Assembly: GCA_025363385.1 (NCBI GenBank)
Contig: JANYEA010000021.1
Coordinates: forward strand, 1-45,121
DNA: 45,121 nt
Direction: 5' to 3'
Source: Bacteroidota bacterium
GTDB taxonomy: Bacteria > Bacteroidota > Bacteroidia > Chitinophagales > Chitinophagaceae
Shown: piece by piece, positions 6,695 through 15,954 of the stretch
Position numbering within the stretch: the first letter of the stretch is position 1
Layout: every line of letters begins with the position of its first letter
The notes under the pieces: generated by a model
Told to the model about the DNA's origin: nothing
Seen by the model: only the letters and a program-made list of their open reading frames with translations
Database searches by the model: none
Translations under genes and position numbers: made by a program

Positions 6695-8101
6695 ATGGCG
6701 TACGACGTAATTGTTTTAGGAAGTGGACCAGGTGGATATCCTGCTGCTATTAGAGCATCTCAATTGGGCTTTAAAGTGGCCATCATAGAAAAAGAAAGCC
6801 TTGGGGGTGTATGTTTAAACTGGGGTTGTATTCCAACAAAAGCTTTATTAAAAAGTGCACAGGTATACGATTACCTGAAACACAGTAAAGTCTATGGGAT
6901 CTCAGCAGATAATATACAACATGATTTTACAGGCGTTATTGGTCGTAGCCGAGGTGTGGCAGATAAAATGAGCAAAGGTGTTCAATTCTTAATGAAGAAG
7001 AACAAAATTGATGTGGTAATGGGTTATGGTAAAATAAAAGCCAAGGGTCAGATTGAAGTAACAGCTGCTGATGGAAGCAAGAAAATTGTAGAAGGGAAAC
7101 ATATTATCATCGCAACGGGTGGTCGTGCTAAACAATTACCCAATCTGCCAGTGGATGGTAAGAAAATTATTTCTTATCGCGAAGCAATGGTGTTGCCAGA
7201 GCAGCCTAAAAGTATGATTGTGGTTGGTAGTGGTGCAATAGGAGTTGAGTTTGCTTATTTCTACAATTCAATGGGAACAAAAGTAACCATCGTTGAATTT
7301 TTGCCAAGAATTGTACCTGTTGAAGATGAAGACATTTCTAAAGAATTAGAAAAACAATATAAGAAGCAGGGAATTGATATCATCACGAATGCTTCTGTGG
7401 AATCAGTTGATACTTCTGGTACAGGTGTAAAGGCAAAAGTGAAGACACAAACTGGTGAAATTTTCTTGGAAGCCGATATTGTTTTAAGTGCTGTTGGTGT
7501 AGTGGCTAATATTGAAAATATTGGGTTGGAAGAATTAGGAATCAAAACAGAAAAGGGAAAGATTGTAGTTGATAAATACAATCAAACCTCAGTTGCTGGA
7601 ATATATGCAATTGGCGATTGTACCCCTGGTCAGGCCCTTGCACACGTAGCTAGTAAAGAGGCAGTAAATACTGCTGAATTTATTGGTTACAACGAAAAGA
7701 AAATACATCACTTACCAGAAGCAATGGACTATGGCAATATTCCAGGTTGTACATATTGCACACCAGAAATTGCAAGTGTGGGCATGACAGAAAAAGCGGC
7801 TAAAGAAGCTGGTTACGAATTGAAAATTGGAAAGTTTCCTTTCATGGCAAGTGGTAAAGCTAGTGCCTCAGGTGCTACTGAAGGATTTGTAAAAGTGATC
7901 TATGATGCAAAATATGGTGAGTTCTTAGGTTGCCATATGATTGGTAGTAATGTAACAGAAATTATTGCCGAAGCAGTGGTTGCTCGTAAATTGGAAACTA
8001 CTGCTCATGAAATTTTAAATGCAGTACATCCACACCCAACTATGAGTGAAGCTTTGAAAGAAGCAACCGCTATGGCATATGGTGAAGCGATCGACATCTA
8101 A
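6695..8101 (+). CDS. lpdA: Dihydrolipoyl dehydrogenase (E3)
   Basis: The 468-residue flavoprotein reoxidises dihydrolipoyl groups of 2-oxoacid dehydrogenase complexes and the glycine cleavage system, passing electrons to NAD+. Visible features: FAD-binding GSGPGG (9-14), the redox-active disulphide C40-LNWG-C45, the NAD-binding GSGAIG (178-183), the second FAD motif YAIGDC near 310, and the active-site His-Glu region HPHPTMSE near 445-452. Length and motifs are fully canonical. It stands alone between a 130-base upstream gap and a strong terminator; no E1 or E2 gene is adjacent, so it probably serves several complexes. Confidence 0.97.
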   Translation: MAYDVIVLGSGPGGYPAAIRASQLGFKVAIIEKESLGGVCLNWGCIPTKALLKSAQVYDYLKHSKVYGISADNIQHDFTGVIGRSRGVADKMSKGVQFLMKKNKIDVVMGYGKIKAKGQIEVTAADGSKKIVEGKHIIIATGGRAKQLPNLPVDGKKIISYREAMVLPEQPKSMIVVGSGAIGVEFAYFYNSMGTKVTIVEFLPRIVPVEDEDISKELEKQYKKQGIDIITNASVESVDTSGTGVKAKVKTQTGEIFLEADIVLSAVGVVANIENIGLEELGIKTEKGKIVVDKYNQTSVAGIYAIGDCTPGQALAHVASKEAVNTAEFIGYNEKKIHHLPEAMDYGNIPGCTYCTPEIASVGMTEKAAKEAGYELKIGKFPFMASGKASASGATEGFVKVIYDAKYGEFLGCHMIGSNVTEIIAEAVVARKLETTAHEILNAVHPHPTMSEALKEATAMAYGEAIDI

Positions 8102-8120
8102 ATTTTCTTCTACCAAATAG

Positions 8121-8160
8121 TTTGTATAAAGGGCTGCTCGCAGCCCTTTTTTTATACAAA
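8121..8160 (+). terminator. Rho-independent terminator of lpdA, with extended stem
   Basis: The core stem gggctg (8131-8136) / cagccc (8141-8146) has a four-base CTCG loop and a T7 run. Flanking tttgtataa (8121-8129) and ttatacaaa (8152-8160) are complementary, so the A- and T-tracts also pair and the structure is nearly symmetric. It could act on both strands, though no minus-strand gene ends here. Confidence 0.9.
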
Positions 8161-8313
8161 CAGCTTTGTATTTTTCAGAGTTTTCTCTCTCTTTCTTGCT
8201 GACACTTAATCGTTTGTACTACTTTAGTTTGGTCAATATGTATTTAATGTAAAAGTTAGCCTAGGCAACTGAGTATTATTTATATATTATTAATCCCAAA
8301 TAAGTAACCCTCA

Positions 8314-10137
8314 ATGAATTCAACGCAGGTAGAAACACTTCTTCCTCAACAACTTCTGGATTCTCGGATCTTCTCTGTAGTAGTTACAGATTTGAGCGGA
8401 GGGTATCTTTATGTGAATTCACTGTTCCAAGAAAAATTCTCTTTTATTTCTGATAACTTAATTGGATCGCACTTTAGTAAAACAGTTTTTAGTAAAGATG
8501 TAATACTTTGTAATACCGCAGCGAAGGCTTGTATTAAAGAACCTGGTCAGTCTTTTGAAATTACTGTTCGAAAAGCAACTGATGAATTAGATTATAATTG
8601 GACTCAATGGGAATTAAATTGTCTTAGAAGAGACAATGGAGATCCTTATGCCATTGTTTGTGTTGGTCAGGACGTTACTAAGAAAGATCCTTATAACAGT
8701 AGCTTGGACGATCACGATAAAGTACATCGTCAACCCGTTATGAATGAAGCCCAATTCACTTCATTGGTCAGTCATATTCCAGGAGTTATCTATAGAATTA
8801 TTGGGGATGAACATTTTTCTATTTCATTTATGAGTAACGAAATAGAAAACCTTACTGGATATCCAGTTACCCATTTTTATGAGAATAGAAAAGATGGATT
8901 TTCTAGATTGATATTTGAAGGTGATAAGGCCATGGTGAAAGAAACTATTCAACAAGCAATTATTAACAAAGAACAATACGCATTAGAATATCGGATCCTT
9001 CATAAAGATGGCAATATCAGATGGGTATTTGAAAGAGGACAAGCAGTATTTGAAGAGGATAGTCAAATTAGCTTCCTAGATGGTTGCATATTCGATATCT
9101 CGAATAAAAAACATGTAGAAGAAGCATTAGCATATAGTAAGGATGAGGTTAAACGATTAGCATTGGTTGCACATAGTACTACCAATTCAGTGATGATCAC
9201 AGACGCTTTTGAAAATATCATTTGGGTAAACCAAGGTTTTACAAGAATAAGTGGGTATACATTGGATGAAGTGATTGGAAAGAAATTTGGATATTCATTA
9301 GAAGGACCTGAGGCAGACGAAAACGCGAAAAAACGCTTACGTGATGCTATAGATAACAGACTTCCAATTAAAGACGAATTTTTAAGCTACGCCAAAAATG
9401 GTGAGCAGATTTGGTTGGAGGTAGATTCACAACCCTTATTTGATGAAGAAGGTAAGCACCTTGGCTTCATGACAATTGAAAATGATATTACCAAGCGAAA
9501 GCATGCCCAACAACAGCAGGAAGAATTATTACAACGTTTAACACTGGCAACCGATTCTGCAAAAATTGGTATTTGGGAAGTAGACCTTAAGAACAACAAT
9601 CATGTGATCTGGGATGATACAATGTTTGAAATTTACGGTTATGTAAATAACGATCAGGCATCTCCTTACAAGATCTGGAAGAAGTTGATGCATCCAGACG
9701 ATATGAATATGATCATGGAAATTGTAAATGAATTAGTGGAAGGAAAGAAAGATGTAGACTCTGCGTTATACAGAATCATTACCACAAGCGGTGTTATTCG
9801 TTACATCGAAACACATGCTATTGTGAAGAAATCTGAAAATGGTAAAGTGGTTCGTTTAATAGGTACTAATCGAAATGTAACCGAAGACATCCTGGTTCAA
9901 GAAAAACTAAAATCGCAAAACAAAGCACTACGCGATATTGCATTCATACAATCTCACGAAGTACGCCGTCCCCTCGCTAATATTTTAGGTGTGATAGAGG
10001 TTTTAAATAATAATAATACAGTTTCAAATAAAGATATCCTTGATCATTTGATTCAAAGTGCCAATGAACTCGATACACAAATAAGAAGCATCGTTAAGAA
10101 GACAAATTCTTTGGATGGCTTGATTGACGGTTTCTAA
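8314..10137 (+). CDS. Multi-PAS sensor protein with DHp-like end and no ATPase domain
   Basis: A 607-residue cytoplasmic sensor with no signal peptide or membrane segment. Four PAS/PAC-like units in series: about 15-125, 145-270, 285-395 (typical ITDAFENIIWVNQGFTRISGYT) and 410-515. The remaining 75 residues resemble a histidine-kinase dimerisation domain with an H-box SHEVRRPLANILG (His548), then the protein stops; no N, G1 or G2 boxes of a HATPase domain follow. It therefore cannot autophosphorylate alone by the usual route. It may be phosphorylated by, or regulate, a partner kinase. Many Bacteroidota genomes carry PAS proteins of this shape. No response regulator is adjacent. The stop lies 3 bases from the convergent DUF4197 gene. 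Confidence 0.85.
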   Translation: MNSTQVETLLPQQLLDSRIFSVVVTDLSGGYLYVNSLFQEKFSFISDNLIGSHFSKTVFSKDVILCNTAAKACIKEPGQSFEITVRKATDELDYNWTQWELNCLRRDNGDPYAIVCVGQDVTKKDPYNSSLDDHDKVHRQPVMNEAQFTSLVSHIPGVIYRIIGDEHFSISFMSNEIENLTGYPVTHFYENRKDGFSRLIFEGDKAMVKETIQQAIINKEQYALEYRILHKDGNIRWVFERGQAVFEEDSQISFLDGCIFDISNKKHVEEALAYSKDEVKRLALVAHSTTNSVMITDAFENIIWVNQGFTRISGYTLDEVIGKKFGYSLEGPEADENAKKRLRDAIDNRLPIKDEFLSYAKNGEQIWLEVDSQPLFDEEGKHLGFMTIENDITKRKHAQQQQEELLQRLTLATDSAKIGIWEVDLKNNNHVIWDDTMFEIYGYVNNDQASPYKIWKKLMHPDDMNMIMEIVNELVEGKKDVDSALYRIITTSGVIRYIETHAIVKKSENGKVVRLIGTNRNVTEDILVQEKLKSQNKALRDIAFIQSHEVRRPLANILGVIEVLNNNNTVSNKDILDHLIQSANELDTQIRSIVKKTNSLDGLIDGF

Positions 10138-10140
10138 AAA

Positions 10141-10803
10141 CTATTTGCCAAATATTTTTTTCAATAAATCGGAAGACCTTGCAACTGGGTCTTTTCTTAT
10201 TTTAGCCTCTTCTGCAGCAATTTGTAAATAAATTCCATTCAAAGATCTTTCCGTAACATATGCAGCCAGATCAGGATTGATTTTCTTAAAACTAAACTTG
10301 TTGTACTGTGTAACAATATTGTTCCAGTTCTTTGTGGCGTTTACTTTATTTAGTGAAGCCTCGATAGATGGGCGAAACTTTTTTGTAAGGGAATCTATTG
10401 TTTTTGTTTGTAAATATTTAGTTGCTGCATCATTATTCCCTTTGAGTATACCAAAAGCATCTTCAATACTCATTTCTGTAATGGCTTTGCTAAAAATTGG
10501 AATAGCCTCTCTGCTGGCATCTTCAGCAGCACGGTTCATTGATAAAATGGCTTCATCCACTTGCTGATTAAATCCTAGGCTTCTCAGCGACTTTTCAATT
10601 TTTGCAGCTTCAGGGGGCATTAAAATTTTAAAAGCAGCATTGCCAAAGAATCCATCAGGCTTTGATAAAATTTCAATACCTCTGGTTGTGCCCACTTGCA
10701 ATGCCTCCTTTAATCCCTTTGCAATTTCATCGGTTTTGAAGTTTTGAGCATGGCTATACGATAGCATTAAAAAACTGAAGAATAATAGTATGGTTGATTT
10801 CAT
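10141..10803 (-). CDS. DUF4197 domain-containing secreted protein
   Basis: The 220-residue protein starts with a signal peptide (KSTILLFFSFLMLSYSHAQ, cleavage around 19-20) and is then almost entirely DUF4197. Characteristic parts are the N-terminal GLKEALQVGTTRGIEILSKPDGFFGN, ILMPPEAAKI, the helical centre with ILKGNNDAATKYL, and a late YVTERSLNGIY. It should be periplasmic. The biochemical role of the family is unknown. It is transcribed divergently from the histidine phosphatase, with about 60 bases between the starts, and converges on the PAS sensor gene. Confidence 0.88.
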   Translation of the reverse strand: MKSTILLFFSFLMLSYSHAQNFKTDEIAKGLKEALQVGTTRGIEILSKPDGFFGNAAFKILMPPEAAKIEKSLRSLGFNQQVDEAILSMNRAAEDASREAIPIFSKAITEMSIEDAFGILKGNNDAATKYLQTKTIDSLTKKFRPSIEASLNKVNATKNWNNIVTQYNKFSFKKINPDLAAYVTERSLNGIYLQIAAEEAKIRKDPVARSSDLLKKIFGK

Positions 10804-10863
10804 AGCGTAAAATTATATGTCTATTTTTAAGAAGCTTATTGCTTCATTAATTAATTGGATAGT

Positions 10864-11394
10864 ATGAAAATTTCGTGCCAAATATTTTTTTTAGGTTTAA
10901 TTATATCCCTTCTTTCCTTGATTGAATTAAATGCACAATCTAATTCCAGTGCAACTACCCTCATTTTGATTAGACATGCCGAAAAAGATACTAGTGCGCT
11001 AAATTCTGGTATGATGCAGGCAGATCCTCCATTATCTGTAAAAGGTGTTGAAAGGTCTCGCAAGCTATTGGAAACATTAAAATCTTATCATATCGACAGT
11101 ATATTTTCTACCAATTTTAACAGAACGCGAAATACGGTTCTTCCATTTGCTACCAAATTCAACATAACCCTCTGTCTTTATGAACCAAAGAATCAGGCTG
11201 CATTTGCTGAGAAACTAAAGAAAATGAATGGAAAAACAATTTTGGTAGTTGGACATAGTAATACCATTCCTGCTCTAGTAAACCTTTTAATAGGATCAAC
11301 GAAATATGCCAATCTTGCTGATAATGAGTACGACAAGATTTGGATTCTGCATGAAGAAGCAGGAAAATATACAGAAACACAGATCCAGTATTAA
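10864..11394 (+). CDS. Secreted histidine phosphatase superfamily protein
   Basis: A 176-residue phosphoglycerate-mutase-like phosphatase. After a signal peptide ([25 protein letters not shown]) it has ILIRHAEKD, whose RH is the catalytic Arg-His (His38), and later VVGHSNT with the second His. The short length and RHAEKD variant are typical of small SixA-like branch-1 enzymes. Substrate unknown; the protein is probably periplasmic. I chose the ATG at 10864 over an upstream TTG at 10855 because it places a clean signal peptide first. It is divergent from the DUF4197 gene. Confidence 0.88.
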   Translation: MKISCQIFFLGLIISLLSLIELNAQSNSSATTLILIRHAEKDTSALNSGMMQADPPLSVKGVERSRKLLETLKSYHIDSIFSTNFNRTRNTVLPFATKFNITLCLYEPKNQAAFAEKLKKMNGKTILVVGHSNTIPALVNLLIGSTKYANLADNEYDKIWILHEEAGKYTETQIQY

Positions 11395-11411
11395 GAAACC
11401 CGCCCAAACCT

Positions 11412-11419
11412 TACCTTTG
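11412..11419 (+). promoter_or_regulatory. -7 promoter element upstream of prfC
   Basis: TACCTTTG matches the TAnnTTTG box and is followed by GC, as in the other promoters of this window. No good TTTG is found about 19 bases upstream, where the phosphatase gene ends. Transcription would begin near 11425, giving a leader of roughly 60 bases. Confidence 0.5.
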
Positions 11420-11482
11420 CAGGCCGAAATCAGTATCCCTAAGCTTAATTCCTTAGTGAATACTACTTCGCATATTAGCATT

Positions 11483-13069
11483 ATGAAATACGAGAAAGAA
11501 ATTAGTAGACGCAAAACCTTTGCCATTATATCGCATCCGGATGCAGGTAAAACCACTTTAACTGAAAAATTCCTTCTTTTTGGTGGTGCAATTCAAGTAG
11601 CGGGCGCAGTTAAAAGTAATAAAATAAAAAAGCACGCAACCAGTGATTTCATGGAAATTGAAAGACAGCGTGGTATTTCTGTGGCAACTTCTGTAATGAC
11701 ATTTGAATACCAGGGAATTTCTATCAACTTGTTGGATACCCCTGGACACAAAGACTTTGCAGAAGATACCTATCGCACACTTACTGCTGTAGACAGTGTA
11801 ATTCTAGTGGTGGATAGTGTAAATGGGGTAGAGGCACAAACCAGGAGATTGATGGAGGTTTGTAGGATGCGCGACACCCCTGTGATTGTTTTTATCAATA
11901 AAATGGATAGAGATGGCAAGGGGCGCTTTGATCTGCTTGAAGAAATTGAAAATGAATTGAAAATTTCTTTGCATCCCATGACATGGCCTATTAATAGTGG
12001 TAAAGAGTTTAAAGGGGTGTATAATCTGGATAATAAAAGCCTTCGGTTATTTACTGCCAGCACTAAAGCAGATGAGGAAGATGTAATCTCCATCAGTGAT
12101 TTAAACGATACCCTTTTAGATGCAAAAATTGGTGATAGAGATGCTGCTCAATTAAGAGAAGATGTAGAATTGATAGATGGCGTATATGGTGAGTTGAATT
12201 CGGAAGATTATTTACATGGTAAAGTGGCCCCCGTATTTTTTGGAAGTGCAGTAAATAATTTTGGAGTAAAGGAAATGCTCGATACATTTATTCGAATTGC
12301 ACCGATACCTAAAAGTCGTGAAACATCAACAAGAACTGTAGCAGCTGAAGAGGATAAATTCAGTGGTTTTATTTTTAAAATTCATGCCAATCTAGATCCT
12401 AAACACAGAGACCGCATTGCTTTTATGCGCGTTTGTAGCGGAAAGTTCGAAAGGAATAGATATTTTCATCATGTTCGCTTAGATAAGGATATGCGCTTTA
12501 GTAATCCATACTCGTTTATGGCAAGGAGTAAAGATATTATTGAAGATGCTTTTGCCGGTGATGTGGTTGGTTTATTTGATACTGGTAATTTTAAAATTGG
12601 CGACACGCTAACCGAAGGGGAAGATTTTTATTTTGTAGGGATCCCTACATTTTCACCAGAAATATTCAAAGAGCTTGTGAATAAAGACCCTATGAAAACC
12701 AAGCAATTGGAAAAAGGGATTAGCCAGCTAACCGATGAAGGGGTAGCTCAATTATTTACACAGTTTGGTGGCAATAAAAAAATTATTGGTTGTGTGGGAG
12801 AATTACAATTTGAAGTAATTCAATATAGATTACTGCAAGAATATGGTGCTGCCTGTGAATTCAGGTCTTTGCCTTACTATAAGGCTTGTTGGCTTACAAG
12901 TAAAGACAGCAAAAAATTAGAAGACTTTCTGAGGTTTAAGCAACAAAATTCTGCGGAAGACAAAGATGGTCATCCAGTGTACTTAGCTCAAAGTGAGTGG
13001 TTTTTAAATACAGAGATTACTAATAACCCCGACATAATATTTCATTTTTCAAGTGAGATACATAAATAA
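11483..13069 (+). CDS. prfC: Peptide chain release factor 3
   Basis: A 528-residue translational GTPase that removes RF1/RF2 from the ribosome after termination. Seen: G1 SHPDAGKTT (17-25), the switch region [14 protein letters not shown]3 DTPGHKDF (85-92), G4 NKMD (139-142), then domains II and III with the RF3-type C-terminus ([11 protein letters not shown]). The open frame extends 59 codons further upstream without a start suitable for this family; the ATG at 11483 gives [20 protein letters not shown], matching RF3 N-termini, and lies behind a promoter-like box. ypdA starts 1 base after the stop, so they are co-transcribed. Confidence 0.96.
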   Translation: MKYEKEISRRKTFAIISHPDAGKTTLTEKFLLFGGAIQVAGAVKSNKIKKHATSDFMEIERQRGISVATSVMTFEYQGISINLLDTPGHKDFAEDTYRTLTAVDSVILVVDSVNGVEAQTRRLMEVCRMRDTPVIVFINKMDRDGKGRFDLLEEIENELKISLHPMTWPINSGKEFKGVYNLDNKSLRLFTASTKADEEDVISISDLNDTLLDAKIGDRDAAQLREDVELIDGVYGELNSEDYLHGKVAPVFFGSAVNNFGVKEMLDTFIRIAPIPKSRETSTRTVAAEEDKFSGFIFKIHANLDPKHRDRIAFMRVCSGKFERNRYFHHVRLDKDMRFSNPYSFMARSKDIIEDAFAGDVVGLFDTGNFKIGDTLTEGEDFYFVGIPTFSPEIFKELVNKDPMKTKQLEKGISQLTDEGVAQLFTQFGGNKKIIGCVGELQFEVIQYRLLQEYGAACEFRSLPYYKACWLTSKDSKKLEDFLRFKQQNSAEDKDGHPVYLAQSEWFLNTEITNNPDIIFHFSSEIHK

Positions 13070-13070
13070 T

Positions 13071-14057
13071 ATGCAAACAGGAACTAATAAAATAGTGGAT
13101 ATTATTATTGTTGGTTCAGGGCCAATAGGGTTGGCCTGTGCATTGGCAGCTCAGAAAAATGGGTTGGATTATTTGATCATTGAGAAGGGCTGTTTGGTTA
13201 ATTCATTGTACCATTATCCTGTTAACATGACTTTCTTTTCAACTTCAGAAAGACTTGAAATTGGCGGAATACCTTTTGTATGTAATAATGCTAAGCCCAC
13301 CAGAAATGAAGCTTTAGAATATTATAGAAGAGTAGCAGTTGCCGCGGCTTTGAAAATTAAATTATTTGAAGAGGTATTGTCAGTTAAAGCAAAAGCAAAA
13401 AAATTGTTTTCAGTTAATACTACAAAGGAGCATTATCATGCTAAACATATTATAGTGGCTTCCGGATTTTATGGCCTCCCTTTTTTATTAAATATTCCTG
13501 GTGAAAACTTGCCAAAAGTTACGCACTATTATAATGACCCGCATTTTTATGCCTTTCAAAAAGTAGTAGTAGTAGGTGCTAATAATTCTGCTGTAGATGC
13601 AGCATTGGAAACCTGGCGCAAGGGAGCGGAAGTAACCATGGTTATCAGAGAAAATCAAGTGGGCGAAAGAGTCAAATATTGGGCACGCCCTGATATTATC
13701 AATAGAATTAAAGAAGGTTCTATTACAGCTTATTTTCACTCTCACTTGATAAATATCAAAGAATCAGAAGTTGAGATTAGTACACCGGAAGGAAATATTA
13801 CCATCCAAAACGACTCTGTGATTGCTGCAACAGGCTATCAGCCAGACCTGAAATTCATTGCAGCTATGGGGATTAAATTATCAACTGATAATATCCAGAA
13901 ACCCTTTTATAATGAAGAAACACATGAGACGAATATAGGCGGCATTTATTTGGCTGGCGTAATTTGTGGTGGTATGAATACGCATAGTTTATTTATTGAA
14001 AATTCCAGAGAGCACGCGGAAAAAATTATTGAACATATCGTATCAAAATTATCATAG
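13071..14057 (+). CDS. ypdA: YpdA-family bacillithiol disulfide reductase
   Basis: A 328-residue FAD/NADPH oxidoreductase. It has two dinucleotide-binding motifs, GSGPIG (15-20) and GANNSA (169-174), and ATGY near 255. It lacks the CxxC pair of thioredoxin reductases, which is the hallmark of YpdA (Bdr), the enzyme that reduces oxidised bacillithiol with NADPH. bshC, bshB1 and a bacilliredoxin gene elsewhere in the window support the thiol assignment. The ATG at 13071 is preferred to a GTG at 13053, which would overlap prfC. The order prfC-ypdA-GNAT-rimO with 1-2 base gaps between the first three indicates an operon. Confidence 0.87.
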   Translation: MQTGTNKIVDIIIVGSGPIGLACALAAQKNGLDYLIIEKGCLVNSLYHYPVNMTFFSTSERLEIGGIPFVCNNAKPTRNEALEYYRRVAVAAALKIKLFEEVLSVKAKAKKLFSVNTTKEHYHAKHIIVASGFYGLPFLLNIPGENLPKVTHYYNDPHFYAFQKVVVVGANNSAVDAALETWRKGAEVTMVIRENQVGERVKYWARPDIINRIKEGSITAYFHSHLINIKESEVEISTPEGNITIQNDSVIAATGYQPDLKFIAAMGIKLSTDNIQKPFYNEETHETNIGGIYLAGVICGGMNTHSLFIENSREHAEKIIEHIVSKLS

Positions 14058-14059
14058 AA

Positions 14060-14581
14060 ATGGATCCATTTGAAACAGAAAGATTATTTGTTCGTCAGTT
14101 TACAACTGAAGATGCAGATGATTTTTATCTTTTAAATAGCTCTCAACAAGTGATGCAATATATCAGGCCTGTAAAAACAAGGGAAGAAAGTAATGCATTT
14201 TTGGAAGAAAATTTCAATTTATATCTTGAGGGTTTCCCCTATGGCAGGATGTACGTTGCTGAAAAATCAACAGGCGATTTCATAGGTACATTTTCTATTT
14301 TGTATTTGGATGGTGATGCAGATTATCATATTGGGTATGCTTTGATGCCAGATTTTTGGGGAAAAGGATTTGCTTCTGAGTTGGTGAAATTTGGATCAGC
14401 TGTTTTTTTTGAAAGAACAAATCATGCAAGCCTTTTCGCAATTACGCAACCTGAGAATATTGCTTCCGAAAAGGTACTGTTAAACAATAATTTTATACTT
14501 TCTGGAGAATTTATTTTAAACGAAGAGAAGCTACATATGTTTTCTCTTAATAGATCTGTTTTTAATAATGAGCTTGTATAA
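14060..14581 (+). CDS. GNAT-family N-acetyltransferase
   Basis: A 173-residue acetyl-CoA-dependent acyltransferase of the RimJ/RimL-like GNAT group. Seen: the N-terminal TERLFVRQFTTEDADDFY, strand IGYALMPDFWGKGFASELV with the acetyl-CoA pyrophosphate loop (WGKGFA, about 110-115), and a late PENIASEKVLLNNNF that matches the Asn-containing helix. The substrate cannot be told. It begins 2 bases after ypdA and precedes rimO by 37 bases. Confidence 0.88.
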   Translation: MDPFETERLFVRQFTTEDADDFYLLNSSQQVMQYIRPVKTREESNAFLEENFNLYLEGFPYGRMYVAEKSTGDFIGTFSILYLDGDADYHIGYALMPDFWGKGFASELVKFGSAVFFERTNHASLFAITQPENIASEKVLLNNNFILSGEFILNEEKLHMFSLNRSVFNNELV

Positions 14582-14602
14582 ACATCTATGACCACAAAAT
14601 TG

Positions 14603-14611
14603 TACTTTTAA
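14603..14611 (+). promoter_or_regulatory. Possible -7 element directly before rimO
   Basis: TACTTTTAA is a near match to TAnnTTTG but ends only 7 bases before the rimO ATG at 14619, so initiation here would give an almost leaderless mRNA. The same arrangement occurs before bshC. rimO may also be read from the upstream operon. Confidence 0.35.
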
Positions 14612-14618
14612 TAATAAT

Positions 14619-15929
14619 ATGAAATCTAAAACACTACAAAAAGACAAGGTAAATATTATAACTCTTGGGTGCAGTAAAAACCTGGTGGATAGTGAAGTGC
14701 TGAGCGGCCAGCTTTTAGCTAATGAAATTGATGTAGTTCACGAGAATAAAAAGTTAGATCATAACATTGTTGTTGTAAATACTTGTGGTTTTATTGATAA
14801 GGCTAAGGAAGAAAGTATTAATACAATATTAGATCAATTAGAACTGAAAAGAAGAGGAAAACTTGATAAGGTTTACGTAACGGGTTGTTTAAGTGAAAGG
14901 TATCGGAATGATTTAGAATCTGAAATGCCCGAAGTGGATGCCTGGTTTGGCACACTAGAATTGCCTTTGATGCTAAAGCAATTTGATGCAGATTATAAAA
15001 AAGAATTAATCGGTGAACGTTTATTAAGCACGCCACAACATTATGCTTATTTAAAAATTAGTGAAGGTTGCAATAGAACCTGCGCATTTTGTGCTATCCC
15101 TTTAATGCGGGGTAAACATATTAGCAAAACCATAGAAGAGTTGGTAACTGAAGCCGAAGGGCTGGTTAAAAAGGGGGTGAAAGAGATCATGTTGATTGCG
15201 CAAGAGTTAACTTACTATGGATTAGATATTTATAAGGAAAGGTCATTGCCTAAATTATTAAATGCTTTAGCAGATATAAAAGGGATCGAATGGATCAGAC
15301 TGCATTATGCCTATCCAAGTAAGTTTCCTTTAGAGATTTTAGACACTATCAGAGAGCGGGATAATATTTGTAAATATTTAGATATGCCCTTACAACATGC
15401 AAGTAATAGTATGTTGAAAGCCATGAAGAGAAATATTACTCGTGAAGAAATGGGTGAACTTATTAAAACTATTCGAGAAAAAGTACCTGGTATTTGTTTA
15501 CGAACTACATTGATTGCCGGGTTTCCCGGAGAAACAGAGATGGATGTGGAAGAATTAAAAGAATTTTTGCAGGAACATCGATTTGATCGGGTGGGTATAT
15601 TTAGTTATAGCCATGAAGAAAATACTTCTGCCTACGATTTGATCGATGATATTTCTGCAGATGAAAAGCAACGCAGGGCTGAAGAAATCATGGAAGTGCA
15701 ACAAGAGATTAGTTTAGAGAAAAATCAAGAAAAGGTTGGAAAGATCTTTAAAGTGCTCATCGATAAAAAAGAAGCCGGCCGGTATTTAGGTAGAACTGAA
15801 TTTGATAGTGTGGAAGTAGATAATGAAGTTGTGATACATTCAAGTAAAAAATTGCAGATTGGTGATTTTGTAATGGTAAAAATTACAAAAGCCTACGATT
15901 ATGATTTAGAAGGAGAAGTAGTTATTTAA
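14619..15929 (+). CDS. rimO: Ribosomal protein uS12 methylthiotransferase
   Basis: A 436-residue radical-SAM enzyme that adds a methylthio group to the conserved aspartate of ribosomal protein S12. The N-terminal MTTase domain has three cysteines (Cys18 in LGCSKN, Cys56 in NTCGF, Cys90) that hold the auxiliary 4Fe-4S cluster. The radical-SAM motif is C151-NRT-C155-AF-C158, and a TRAM domain occupies about 370-436. The LGCSKNLVDSE start separates RimO from MiaB. It follows prfC, ypdA and the GNAT gene, so three of the four genes in this run may relate to translation or protein modification. Confidence 0.96.
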   Translation: MKSKTLQKDKVNIITLGCSKNLVDSEVLSGQLLANEIDVVHENKKLDHNIVVVNTCGFIDKAKEESINTILDQLELKRRGKLDKVYVTGCLSERYRNDLESEMPEVDAWFGTLELPLMLKQFDADYKKELIGERLLSTPQHYAYLKISEGCNRTCAFCAIPLMRGKHISKTIEELVTEAEGLVKKGVKEIMLIAQELTYYGLDIYKERSLPKLLNALADIKGIEWIRLHYAYPSKFPLEILDTIRERDNICKYLDMPLQHASNSMLKAMKRNITREEMGELIKTIREKVPGICLRTTLIAGFPGETEMDVEELKEFLQEHRFDRVGIFSYSHEENTSAYDLIDDISADEKQRRAEEIMEVQQEISLEKNQEKVGKIFKVLIDKKEAGRYLGRTEFDSVEVDNEVVIHSSKKLQIGDFVMVKITKAYDYDLEGEVVI

Positions 15930-15954
15930 TTTCAACACTATAAAATTAACTGAT

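Noticed and set aside
10277..10567. A 96-residue plus-strand reading frame
   Set aside because: It is antisense to the well-supported DUF4197 gene and matches no family.
11306..11482. A 59-codon N-terminal extension of release factor 3
   Set aside because: The extension overlaps the phosphatase gene, has no family similarity, and the ATG at 11483 gives the usual RF3 N-terminus behind a promoter-like box.
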